DNA from: Scilla litardierei
Taxonomy: Eukaryota > Streptophyta > Magnoliopsida > Asparagales > Asparagaceae
Assembly (NCBI GenBank): GCA_030789695.1
Contig: CM061140.1
Location: 173,624,319-173,688,318 of the forward strand
DNA length: 64,000 nt
Direction: 5' to 3'
Under the pieces are notes generated by a model that did no database searches, was not told where the DNA came from, and worked only from the letters and a program-made list of their open reading frames with translations. This document shows positions 52,801 to 63,389 of the stretch, one piece after another. Numbering within the stretch: the first letter of the stretch is position 1; each line of letters opens with the position of its first letter. A program made the position numbers and the translations under genes.

Positions 52801-53700
52801 TGTTGGGGACGGCGCGTGTGAATACGTCGAACACTTGATGTGCACACATCGGAATAAGATAATAACACGCCTTCCAACTTTAACAAACATAGTAAGATCT
52901 TGAAGAAATCATAGAAAGTACAAAGATAAACCACCACAATCACAAATCAAGCAATCACACAGAGAGAGACAAGATTTATACTAGTTCGACTCAATGAGAC
53001 GCCTATCTCCAGTCTTCCGTTATCACGGTTTCCACTAGATCAGAGATGTAGCACAAGAGAATACACCGACTATCAAGATCTCTCATTTAAAACACAAGTG
53101 AACCCTCTTGACAATGTAAATCTAGCACTCTAGCAATTACAAAAAGTCTCATGTACACTCAAGTTCTCAACAACGGAAAGATCTTACTGCAAAACCCTAT
53201 AACAAGAAATATCTCCTCTCCCAAAGCTTGTAGTCGTTTCCAAGAAGTCTTGCCGTGCCAAACACCGTCAAGTCTTGGTTTATCCAACAAGGGAACTCAT
53301 CATTAGGGTATAGAGGTCGTTTTAAGTCGTGGCCGTTCGATTTGATCAAGTTTCAGATCAACGGTACAAAACAACACCCGCGTCAGGTCAAAACCCAACT
53401 GACACGATTGTGTCAGATATGACACGATCATGTCAACTGTGCTGCTCAATGTCTGGAGACTCTGTCAACTCTACATGATCGTGCCAATCAAAGGGTAAAT
53501 TTGGGACGATCGTGTTACTGGCATGCCATGTCTGTATGGTCGTGTCAGCCATTCCCAAGGCATGACCTTGGGGATGAGTTTGAAGCATAAAAACAACACT
53601 ATATCTTGTTTCAAGCTTTCTCCATCACTCGAGTGCTGCTCCATCTATCAATGTGACATCTCTAGACCCTCCACATCGGCTTTATCCAAATTTTAAGCAT
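52801..53700 (-). repeat. 3' LTR of a minus-strand Copia
   Basis: Starts TGTTGGGGACGG at 52801. The right end (about 53700, AAGCA) is approximate. Contains repeated palindromes of the type GACACGATCGTGTC (about 53395-53560), probably part of the LTR promoter. A short sequence TAGATCTAGTATTTCAAACAT is repeated at 53809 and 53841. Confidence 0.45.
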
Positions 53701-53823
53701 CTCTATTCAAATCTAGTATTTCTGAAACTCAAATGACAACAGGAATCAGTCAAACCACTTACCAAGTATTTATCAAGCTCAAGCAATGACCGAGCTTGAC
53801 TGAACCAATTTAGATCTAGTATT

Positions 53824-55696
53824 TCAAACATCTCTACCCAGATCTAGTATTTCAAACATATTTACATGATTGTGATCCGTCAAGACTTTCTCTAGCACTA
53901 TGACCTTCTTCTCTTCCTGTAGAAAGAAGTCTCTCACCTCAATGTGCTTGGTTTTCGTGCTATAGATCTGATGCTCCGCTAAGTGGATAGCACTCTGCTT
54001 ATCACAATAGATCTTCCTCACACCTGGTGGAATACCCAAGTCTCTCAGTAAACTTCTTAGGTATTTGTCTTCCTTTACCACATCAACTGCAACTATCAGT
54101 TCTGTCGCCGTGGTTGACACCACTACAACAGACTAAAGGACTGATCTCCAGGACACTATAACAGTGCCTAACGTGAACACATCCATTCGTCGATCTCCTG
54201 TCTCTGTCACCCGCATAATCTGAATCACAGAATCTGGATATCATCAACTCGTCACCCTTGTTATAACACAATCCAATGCCAGCTCTGCCTTTCAGGTAAC
54301 CTCAATATCCACTTCAGCTTGCCAGTGTTTTTTACAGGATTCGTCATATGCTTACTGACGATTCCAACTGCCTGGACCAAGTCTGGATTTGTGCAAACCA
54401 TCGCGTACTTTAAACTTCCCACGACACTTGCATAGTGGATTTTAGACATGTAGCTTTATTTCTTGTTGGTGCGTGGTGACTGTTTCACAGAAAGTTGGAA
54501 GTGTGCCCCTAGTGGTGTGGTGACAGGCTTTGCCTTATACATTTTGTATCGTACTAGGACATTCTTAATGTATTCCTCCTGGCTTAATTTCAACTCACCT
54601 TTTTTTCTATCTCTGCTAATCTCCATTTCATGGATCTTTTTCGCAGGGCCCAGATCCTTCATATCAAACTCATCTGCAAGTCTCCTCTAGCTTATTGATT
54701 TTCACTCAACTACGTGACACAATCAGCATATCGTCCATGTACAAGAGTAAGTAGATTCTCGATCCATCATCAAGTGTGCGAACATAAACACACTGATCCT
54801 TAATACTTCTCTTGAAACCAATACTCAGCATAGAGGAATCAAATCACTTATACCATTACCTTGGACTTTGTTTCAATCCGTATAAAGATTTCTTTAGCTT
54901 GCATACCATCTGCTCTTTGCACTCCATCACGAATGCTTCGGGTTGGCGCGATTCCTCCTCAAGCTCTCCGTGCAAGAAAGCTGTTTTCACATCCAGTTGT
55001 TCCAGCTCTAAACCCTGAGCTGTCACCATAGCCAATAACACATGCATAGATGTGTGTCTTATCACAGGCGAAAAGACCTCGATGTAGTCTTCTTATTTCC
55101 TTTGTGCAAATGCAGCAAATCCTTTGGCCACCCACTTGTCTTTGTATCTTACATCGCCACTATAGAATTTCTTGACTTTAAAACCCACTTGCATTCAATG
55201 GTCTTCTAATTCTTGATCAACTCTACCAGTTTTCATGTGCCATTCTTATATAGAGATTCCATCTCTTCTTCCCTCACAAGTCGTCACTCTGTAACTGTAC
55301 TCGTTGTCTAGGCTTCCTCAAAAGTCAGTGGCTCTTCGTGCTCAATGTATAGGGCATACGCTTGCACATTCTCAAGTGTAAACGTCGAAATAGAGTAGTT
55401 CCACTCTCCAGGTCTCTCATGTGCTCTTATAGTCCTCGTTGACTGTCTCACTTACATCTGCCCTTGGGTAAGAATCTCATCTTGAGTCTGAAGCTTCTCT
55501 ATCTGTGTAATCTGATTCTCTGAAGCAATCGGATTCTGACCTGTCTCAGCATCTCGTCTCTCAATATCACGGGAAAATAGCTCGATCTCGGTGTCGGGCT
55601 CCTCTGACCTATGTTCAATATTTGACTAAGTCATCTCCGTTTGACCATCGAGAACTCATCAAATGTGATAACAAATGTCTTGTTCTCAGGATCTAG
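53824..55696 (-). pseudogene. Copia reverse transcriptase and RNase H
   Basis: Minus strand. [17 protein letters not shown] (about 55010), Y-M-D-D-M-L-I-V (about 54745), [15 protein letters not shown] (54662). RNase H: D-S-D-Y-A-G-D (54225), then Y-C-D-K-Q-S-A-I-H-L-A (54015). Frame breaks at about 54455, 54265 and 54110. Upstream of 55100 only scattered matches remain. Confidence 0.85.
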
Positions 55697-55701
55697 CAAT
55701 C

Positions 55702-56028
55702 TGTTAGGAACCAACAAAGATACGATTTTTAATAGATAAAACAATGGAAATAACAAGATATTTGAGCACAAAAGAGGTGTGCTCTCCTCCCAAGACGCCG
55801 GAGAGGACGTCCGCTCTCGTTTAATCTAAGATCTAAATCTAAGGACGCTCAATAGAAAATATCCAATATCAAGCATGAAAATACCAATGACGGCTAGCCC
55901 CTATAAATAAAAGAAACTAGGGTTTTCCTAGGCTAATGGACGCGCACATAAACCAAAGGGGAAGGGGGCCGGCGGCTAGCATGGGCCCGACCCATGTTGA
56001 GGCGGGTATAGACCCAGCGGGTCTATCA
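55702..56028 (-). repeat. 3' LTR of TR-GAG2
   Basis: 327 bp; shares CCCAAGACGCCGGAGAGGAC and AATGACGGCTAGCCCC with its partner. Confidence 0.88.
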
Positions 56029-56059
56029 ATACTCCCCCCAAAGTGTCACCTTGTCCTCA

Positions 56060-58253
56060 AGGTGGTGCCTGCAAGTCGATTCCTTCATCCTCCACGTCCT
56101 CATCCTCGTCTGCTTCCACTATCAACACTAGCAGCTTTCGATCCACACAGCGGTGTCCGGGGAGTAAAGCGCTCGTCGTATCTGAAACAAAGCCCTTTCT
56201 GCCTTTTCTCCCTCATCTCCGCATCGATCATCCTACGAAATGGGCCCCCAGCCGGTGGTGGGTTGATCTGCTCTTCCATCTTTTCAAGCCCTGCCCGATC
56301 CGTCTCAGTAGTGCCTCCGGCTCCGCTGGCTCCAGTCGCGGTGCCTTGCTGTATCTGCCTACTGTAGCTGCTCACGCCTCTCCTATCCTCAGTCCGGGAG
56401 TACTCTACCATCTGCGCCATCTCGATGACCTCATAAAGCTCCCGAGGCTTGTAGGGCCTCACCGCAGCTCGAAGACTAGGTCGCAGCCCCTTCAAGAAAG
56501 TGCCCTTCAGCGACTCGTCCGAACTCCATGAACTCGCCCTGCCAATGTCTCAAATTTCTCGATGTACTTCCGCACCGGCCCCTCCTGCCTGAGGGCAAAC
56601 AGCTGCTCGTGTAGGTTCCCCAAACGGGGGTCTCTAAACTTCTCCAGTACCAAGTCCTTCAGCTCCTCCCAACTCCGGATCTGCTGCCTCCTCTCCTTCT
56701 ACTGGAACCACCCTAAAGCTCTCCCCTCCATGCAAATGCCTGATGCCGCCAGTTTCTGTGCCTCGGACATGTGGTGTGCCGCGAAATACCTCTCAGCGGT
56801 GAACATCCAGGCGTGTGAATCCTCCCCCGAAAATATCGGCATCTTCAGCTTTCGAACTCTGCAATCTCCACCAAAGTGCCCCTGCTCGGGCCTCCCTTCC
56901 TCCATATGATGCGGACGGTAGTGCTGTCTCCTCTCGTCCTGAGTCTCGTACCGCCTAGGTGGCCCTCCTCCACGGACCCCATAGTCTCCTCGGTCTCCGT
57001 GTCCCTCGTCGCCTCCAAATCCGCCCTCTGGCCACTCCTGGTAGTCCCTGTATCTCCCCCGGTGCCTGATGTACGCCTCTCCGGGTGGTGGGGCGGTGGC
57101 TGCCATCTCCCATCGTCAAATCGGGGGTCGGGGGGTCCCGATAGCCCTCGCCGTAGTCTCCGTACTCCTGAAAATCCCCGGGTCCCAAATCCTCCTCGAA
57201 GTCACGTGCCGGAGCCTCTCGACGCGGCTGCCCCTTCTAAAAAGTGCCGAAATCACCGACCGTAGCCCTCGTGAAGTCGCGCTGTGGCCTGGGGAAGTCG
57301 GCGGGGCCGCAGCCTGTCAGGGGCAGGGCCGCCGGCCCCGCCCGTGGGTGCTGGGGGCCCCAACGGCCCCCCGTGGGTCGGGGGGATCGCTGGACCCTCA
57401 GGAGGGTGCGGCGCCCCTGGCCGAACCCAGGGGGTTCGCCGGACCCCCCGGTGGTCCTGGGGACCCCAGCGCCCCCCGAGGGTGAAGGGGGTCGCCGGAC
57501 CCCCAGGAGGGTTCGGCACCCCCGGCTGAACCCAGGGGGTTCGCCGGACCCCCCGGTGGTCCTGGGGACCCCAGCGCCCCCCGAGGGTGAAGGGGGTCGC
57601 CGGACCCCCAGGAGGGTTCGGCACCCCCGGCTGAACCCAGGGGGGTTCACCGGACCCCCCCGGTGGTCCTGGGGGCCCCAGCAGCCCCCCCGAGGGTCGG
57701 GGGAGGTCGCCAGACCCCCAGTGTTGATCGCCGCCTCCCGGCGAACCTAGGGGTCGCCCGGAGATCCTGGGGGTCGGCGGGCCCTTGGGGGGTAGCCGCT
57801 GCCCCCGCCTCTTTTGCATGCCCTCGCGCGGGGTTCGTCGGGGTCGCCGGTCCATCCTTTGGCTTCCGCGGCCTTTCGCCTAACCTCTTCTCGATAATCG
57901 ACCATCCACGGCTCCTCGTCCTCATCATCGGCCAGATCCTCCACTAACAAGCCATTTTCCGGATCAAAGCTCTCAACTTTTTCCTTCTCCTTCTTCAAAG
58001 GTGCCGTCTTTTCCCTCGATTTAGGGTTTCCCTCCCATTTGTTGTTCGCCGCCAACTGATTTAGGGTTCCCATCAATTGCACAAATTGTTCGTCGTGGTT
58101 CGCTTGATTTGCCTCCAATTGGTTGATGGAAGCCGTCAACTTTGCCATGGATTCATTGTTGGCCACCAATGATTTCTTGATCCCGTCGATTTCGCTCATG
58201 AACTTTGCCTCCAAAGCCTCAATTTTGTCGTGCGATCTTGTCGTGGCCGCCAT
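56060..58253 (-). pseudogene. Broken gag of TR-GAG2
   Basis: Minus strand, in order. An N-terminal coiled coil at 58253-58000 (I-E-A-L-E-A-K-F-M-S-E-I-D-G-I) is followed by an acidic segment (V-E-D-L-A-D-D-E-D-E-E-P-W). A glycine/proline/arginine repeat linker (57800-57250) leads to the gag core at 56850-56699 (R-K-L-K-M-P-I-F-S-G; F-T-A-E-R-Y-F-A). A helical part at 56495-56400 (R-P-S-L-R-A-A-V-R-P-Y-K-P-R-E-L-Y) and a damaged zinc knuckle near 56190-56150 (C-F-R-Y-D-E-R-F-T-P) complete it. Frameshifts occur in the linker and near 56520. Confidence 0.8.
57326..57745. repeat. 105-bp GC-rich tandem repeat in the TR-GAG2 gag linker
   Basis: CCCAGGGGGTTCGCCGGACC begins at 57426 and 57531, and a variant at 57636, a 105-bp (35-codon) period with an earlier partial unit. 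A multiple of three, so frames on both strands stay open; only the minus-strand gag frame is meaningful. Confidence 0.85.
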
Positions 58254-58280
58254 GGATCGTCACGTGCTCCGATACCAAAA

Positions 58281-58606
58281 TGTTAGGAACCAACCAAGAT
58301 ACGATTTTTAATAGATAAAATAATGGAAATAACAAGATATTTGAGCACAAAAAGGTGTGCTCTCCTCCCAAGACGCCGGAGAGGACGTCCGTACTCGTTT
58401 AATCTAAGATTTAAACTTAAGGACTCTCAATAGAAAATATCCAATATCAAGCATGAAAATACCAATGACGGCTAGCCCCTATAAATAAAAGAAACTAGGG
58501 TTTTCCTAGGCTAATGGGCGCGCGCATAAACCAAAGGGGAAGGGGGCGGGCGGCTAGCATGGGCCCAGCCCATGTTGAGGCGGGTATAGACCCGCTGGGT
58601 CTATCA
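58281..58606 (-). repeat. 5' LTR of TR-GAG2
   Basis: 326 bp, adjacent to the minus-strand primer site. Confidence 0.88.
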
Positions 58607-58611
58607 CAATC

Positions 58612-59002
58612 TATATCCTTTCATTCCTTCAGGGTATCCAATCAATATGGCCCTCGAATCCAGCTTGTCCTCCTTTTGTAGAGTATAGGTAGGACATCCA
58701 AATACACTCAAATAGGAGCAATCAACAGTCGTACACATCCACTCCTCAATCTTGAAGCTGATCGTCGAAGACGGTAGTCTATTTATGAGATGCACATCGA
58801 TAGTCACAGCTTCACCCCAATATTCCTTTGGGAGTTCAAAGTCAGCCTCAAGCAATGACACTTCTCCATCAGTGTCCGGTATAACCTTTCTGCTATATCA
58901 TTCGATTGCGGATCACCAGGCATAGTGCAGTGCCTCATAATACACTGTGATCTGTAGAAATCCTGGAACACTCTCGACGTGTATTTTCCACCATTATCTA
59001 AC
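58612..59002 (-). pseudogene. Copia integrase fragment
   Basis: Minus strand: L-D-N-G-G-K-Y-T-S-R-V-F (second catalytic Asp region), G-D-P-Q-S-N-D-I-A-E-R-L-Y-R-T-L (catalytic Glu region), then E-Y-W-G-E-A-V-T-type and F-G-C-P-T-Y. It belongs to the same Copia as 53824-55696; TR-GAG2 separates them. Confidence 0.85.
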
Positions 59003-59364
59003 TGATACACTTATCACCTATGAGAGGATGTGCAAGAAGACTAAGGAGTAATTGCTGGGCACACCGACGATTTGGGGATAGAATTGCTTTATGCACTATT
59101 AGTTGTTTTTGTGTTGCTGTACGCACCACGCCTCATCATTATATAAGAGAGGGCGTGGGCTAGGGTTAGGGCATCGAAATTGTAGCCGTCATTTGATATT
59201 TCCTAGAGTTCTCCGAGGAGATCTAGAAGAGAGTTTAGGCTTTTCCCTTAGCAAAAGCTAGGAGAGGGGCCAACTCTCCCAAAATTGGCTAGTTATCTTG
59301 TAACCCTAATCCCCATTCCAATAAAAATCCCCAAATCTCTTCTACAAAACCCTAGTCCGCATCA
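59003..59364 (+). repeat. 5' LTR of the chromovirus
   Basis: About 362 bp. Ends CCGCATCA. The left end TGATACACTT is chosen by analogy with the TGATACG start of TR-GAG1. TATA box TTATATAAG at 59139-59147. Confidence 0.7.
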
Positions 59365-59367
59365 ATT

Positions 59368-59379
59368 TGGTATCAGAGC
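59368..59379 (+). other. Primer binding site (initiator Met tRNA)
   Basis: TGGTATCAGAGC, four bases after the LTR: the standard plant initiator-Met primer site. Confidence 0.9.
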
Positions 59380-59388
59380 TCTGATCCA

Positions 59389-61085
59389 ATGTCCGCCACA
59401 AGATCAGCTACGACGAAATCCATGGAGGAGAGGTTGGATGCGGAGATCGTCGAGAGGAAGAAAGAGGCAGCGGAGATCATCATGAAAATCGACACGGCCA
59501 CGGAGGCACTCATATCTGATTTGAAGGGGGATCTGGAGCAAGTGAAAGAGATGCTCGTCAACTTCATGGCTTAAAACATCACCGCGCCTCAGATCTCACG
59601 TTCGAAGGAAGGAGCATGCTCAGATCTGAATCATCAATCAGATCTGAGGGGAAAAGGGAAGGCAACGATGATTCCGGATCATGAAGGGGTGATCTTGGAA
59701 GGAGTAGATCCAGATCTGGACCTCGACGACGACGACTGGTAAGAGGACCTCTCCGAAACCATAGGGGAGAGCTCCGAGGAAGACCCACCCCCACATCAGC
59801 AGCGAAGGAAGCGAGCAGCGAACCCCCAGGGGGTTGCCGACAGCCGGCGACCCCCAGGGGGCTCGCCGGAGGCGGGCGAGCCCCCCATGGGGCCGTCGAG
59901 ACTGGGCGACCCCGCAGGGGGGTCGCCGGAGGCGGGCGATCCCCAGACGGGGTCGCCGAAGGCTGGCGACCCCCTGGCGGGGCCGCCGGAGGCGGGCGAC
60001 CCCCCGGGGGCCGTCGAGGGGTTGCGGACCCGCCAGGCACGCGCGGGCCCCTGAAGGGTCGCGCGGACTCCGAAGACCCCCCCGCACATCGCATGGGGGA
60101 TTACGAGACCCGGGAGAGGCGCGCGCGGGGTGTGCGAGATCAGGAGTACTACGAGGACGATGATTGGGCCCCGGAAGGACGACAGAGAGATCAGGTGCAT
60201 GAACCGGAGTACGAGGACCACTTCCGCCACTATGAGGAGGGGTATGAGGAGGAGGATGAGCGGTTCAGGAGGGAGGATAGGAGATGGGAGCCAGAGAGAG
60301 GCCGATTTGCAGATCACCATCGTCAGCAGCGCGTGGATCATTTTGACGGGAGGGATCCACGGGCGGATGACCGTATACGAAAGCTCCAGATGCCTGTATT
60401 CGAGGGTAGTGATGCCACAGGGTGGACCTACAAGGCGGAGAGATATTTTGAGATGGCCAGGCTGACGGAGGAGGAGAGGCTGAGGGCGGTTGCGCTCTGC
60501 TTGGAGGGAGAGGCCCTGAATTGGTGGAGATGGAAGGAGCAGCAGAGACCTCTGAGGACCTGGGAGGGGGTTCAAGGAGGCACTATTACATCGATTCCGA
60601 GGCTCTCAGGCGGGGGGAGCTTATGAGCAGCTGCATGCCTTGAGGCAGATGTGGACTGTGCGAGACTACATTAAGCAATATGAGGAGCTCACGAGTAGAG
60701 TGCGGGGATGCCTGCAGAATCCCTAGAAGGGTTTTTTATGGATGGATTGAAGCCCACCATTAGGTCTGAGCTTCGTACTCTCAGACCGCGTGGACTGGAG
60801 GAGCAGATGGAGTTAGCGCTGACGGTCGAGGATAGGTTGGCGGACGAACGTCGCGCCAGGGGGGGCGTTTGGAGGACAGTTTCACGACCACAAGCTGCCC
60901 CTGGGGGACAGTCAGGCGCTGCAGGGGGGACCCCGACAGGCGGAGGGAGACACGGGGATGTGAGACCAGGAGGGCCATACAAGAGGATGACAGATGCGGA
61001 GATGCGGGAACGGAGAGCAAAGGGGTTATGCTTCAAGTGCGACGAGAAGTTTACCCCTGGGCACATGTGCCGCAATCAAGCCTAA
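59389..61085 (+). pseudogene. Chromovirus gag, broken
   Basis: The N-terminus at 59389-59574 is a coiled coil (M-E-E-R-L-D-A-E-I-V-E-R-K-K-E-A-A-E). A stop is followed by a linker of G-S-P-E-A-G-D-P-type decapeptide repeats (59820-60010). The core at 60093-60560 begins with an acidic/tyrosine-rich part (E-Y-Y-E-D-D-D-W) and ends with R-K-L-Q-M-P-V-F-E-G, Y-K-A-E-R-Y-F and C-L-E-G-E-A-L-N-W-W. After frame changes (about 60575, 60700) the last part has L-K-P-T-I-R-S-E-L and the zinc knuckle C-F-K-C-D-E-K-F-T-P-G-H-M-C, just before a TAA at 61083. Confidence 0.85.
59825..60010. repeat. 30-bp palindromic GC-rich repeats in the chromovirus gag linker
   Basis: About six units of roughly 30 bp, each with GGCGACCCC and a complementary GGGGTCGCC, so every unit can fold into a hairpin. 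One plus frame gives G-S-P-E-A-G-D-P repeats. Confidence 0.8.
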
Positions 61086-61094
61086 GTATACGAG

Positions 61095-61590
61095 GTGTAT
61101 GCTGAGGACTTGGAGGAGGAGGCGGCGGAAGAAGCGGCAGGGACCGAGGAGGCCGGCGAACCTCTACTACTGGAGGCGGCCGAAGTCTCGCTTAGCTCCA
61201 TTGCGGGGCTTACACGGGTGCACACCATGAAGCTGGCGGGTAGGGTCCGAGACCTGGACGCGGTGATATTGATAGATAGTGGGGCCACCCACAATTTCGT
61301 GTCCCCAGGGTGATTGAGAGTCAGGGGATACCGTTGACGGAGACGTAGGGCTTTGGAGTCATGCTCGGGACCGGTGTGGTCGAGCAGAGTAGGGGCATCT
61401 GTCGTGACTTGATGGTGTCCATACAGGGAGTGGTGATCACCGTTGACTTTCTACCCTTGACCTTGGGCAACGTCGACCTGATTTTGGGGATGCAGTGGCT
61501 GCAATCACTGGGGGAGACGAAGTTCAACTGGCGGCTGCTGCGGATGGAGTTTCAGGTGGACGGCAGAAGGGTTGTACTTTTGGGGATCCG
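61095..61590 (+). pseudogene. Chromovirus protease
   Basis: Acidic linker (E-D-L-E-E-E-A-A-E-E-A-A), then I-D-S-G-A-T-H-N-F-V-S (about 61274-61306), the retropepsin motif. After a frame change (about 61306) and a TAG at 61346 it continues with L-G-N-V-D-L-I-L-G-M-Q-W-L, the second conserved hydrophobic-G motif. Confidence 0.88.
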
Positions 61591-62610
61591 AGTTTGTGTT
61601 ATTCGTCGGTGTCCTACAAGACTATGGCGAAGACACTTCAGGCTGAAGGAGGGGGGTTCTTGATTGAGCTACAAGGGTTGGCGACGGACGAGGCCACGGG
61701 GGAGACGGTAGTATCGCTGGAGGTGGAGCAGCTATTACAGGAGTTTGAGGGGGTGTTCCAGTCCCCTTGCGGTCTTCCACCGCCAAGGGACCATGAGCAC
61801 GCTATTGTGCTTAGGGAGGGGGTGTCGCCCATTAGTGTGCGCCCATACCGGTACCCCCAGGTGCAGAAAGACGAGATCGAGAAGCTGGTATATGAGATGC
61901 TGCAGGCAGGGGTCATCCGCCCTAGTGCTAGTCCTTTTTCTATCCCAGTGCTTTTGGTTAAGAAAAAGGACGGCAGTTGGAGGTTTTGTGTCGATTACCA
62001 GGCTCTCAACTGTCCCAGACAAGTTTTCCATCCCGGTGATTGACGAGCTGCTAGACGAGCTGCACGGAACGGTGGTCTTCTCGAAGATCGACCTGAAGTC
62101 GGGGGTACCACCAGATTCGCATGAGGCAGGAGGATGTGCAGAAGACCGCCTTCAGGACTCACGAAGGCCACTACAAGTTCCTCGTCATGCCCTTTGGGCT
62201 GACGAACACACCTGCTACCTTCCAATTACTGATGAATAAAGTCTTCCGACCTTACTTACGGAGGTTCGTTCTGGTCTTTTTCGATGATATCCTGGTCTAC
62301 AGTGCATCATTACAGGATCATCTGGGCCATTTGGAGATAGTTCTGCGAGAGCTGGAGGATCATCAGCTACAGGCCAACCGAAAGAAGTGCCTCTTCGGAC
62401 AAGCGCAGGTGGAGTACCTGGGGCACATCGTATCGGCGGACGGGGTTGCAGCCGATCGATCGAAGATTTCAGTCATGTTGGAGTGGCCGCAGCCGAGGAC
62501 GTTACGAGCCTTGCGGGGGTTTCTGAGGCTCACGGGGTATTATCGGTGATTCGTGAAGGGGTACGGCACCTTGGCGTGGCCCCTTACAGAACATTTGAAG
62601 AAGGATAGTT
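61591..62610 (+). pseudogene. Chromovirus reverse transcriptase
   Basis: Frames in turn: [11 protein letters not shown] then [14 protein letters not shown] (to about 62010); [13 protein letters not shown] (62020-62100); [24 protein letters not shown] and the catalytic F-F-D-D-I-L-V-Y (62121-62546). Frameshifts near 62010 and 62105, stop TGA at 62547. Confidence 0.92.
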
Positions 62611-62633
62611 TTTGCTAGGGAGACGAAGCGACG

Positions 62634-63389
62634 ATGGCATTCCAGGCCCTCAAGGAGGCGATGACGACCGTACCAGTGCTAGCACTCCCAGATTTTAAGA
62701 AGATGTTTGTGGTGGAGTCAGATGCATCGGGCTTTGGGTTGTGGGCCGTACTGATGCAGGAGCAGTGGCCGATCGCTTATTTCTGCCAGGTTCTATCTGC
62801 CAGAGCCAGGCTGAAGTCTGTCTATGAGCAAGAGTTAATGGCAATCGTGCTGTCAATACAGAAGTGGAGACCCTACCTACTTGGGAGGAAGTTTGTGGTA
62901 CAGACTGACCAGCGGAGTCTGAAGTACCTCCTGGAGCAGCGCATGGTGGTAGAGGAGCACCAGAGGTGGTTGTCTAAGTTGAGCGGGTACAAGTTCAAAA
63001 TTCATTACAAACCCGGCTCGGACAACAAGGCGGCAGATGCGCTTTCACGACGAGATGAGGGGGTACAGGTGGTGGCTCTTTCTATTCCATTGATGTTGCG
63101 GAGTGATACCCTGTTAGCGGAGATTGAGGCAGATGAGGAGCTGCGGCGAATCCGGGAAGCAATCGCTGGGGGATCTACAGACTTCCCGGGTTACACCTTG
63201 GAGGGACGACTGCTACTGTACCGGAGGAGGCTTGTGATTCCCCGGGCTTCTAGTCACATTCCTACTCTCTTCCATGAGTTCCACAGCAGCGCCGTGGGGG
63301 GCCACTCGGGAGGATACCAGACTTATCAAAGGATGGCTCGGGAGCTCTACTGGCCGGGCATGAGGAAGGATATCGCGAGGCTGGTCTAG
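62634..63389 (+). pseudogene. Chromovirus RNase H and integrase zinc-binding start
   Basis: 251 codons. RNase H: V-E-S-D-A-S-G-F-G-L, Y-E-Q-E-L-M-A-I, T-D-Q-R-S-L-K-Y-L, ending N-K-A-A-D-A-L-S-R. Then the integrase N-terminus: H-S-S-A-V-G-G-H-S-G-G-Y-Q (the H-H part of HHCC). A TAG at 63386-63388 separates it from the C-C part. Confidence 0.92.

Larger units (their letters stand above)
55702..58606 (-). mobile_element. Gag-only LTR element TR-GAG2
   Basis: 2905 bp with LTRs 55702-56028 and 58281-58606 (TGTTAGGAACC...CTATCA) and a perfect target duplication CAATC (55697-55701, 58607-58611) inside the Copia pol. The minus-strand primer site at 58266-58277 (complement of GCTCCGATACCA) has one change from Met. 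It encodes gag only. Its LTR is related to that of the chromovirus at 42496. LTRs differ by about 5% by eye. Confidence 0.9.
52801..59002 (-). mobile_element. Decayed minus-strand Copia, split by TR-GAG2 and cut by a chromovirus
   Basis: 3' LTR on the left, RNase H and RT at 53824-55696, integrase at 58612-59002, with TR-GAG2 inserted between. The order is right for a Copia read right to left. The right end is lost at the chromovirus LTR (59003), so gag, protease and the 5' LTR are absent. Confidence 0.8.

Noticed and set aside
57237..57947. Long overlapping G/P/R-rich frames on both strands
   Set aside because: By-products of the 105-bp repeat in the TR-GAG2 gag linker; the period is divisible by three.
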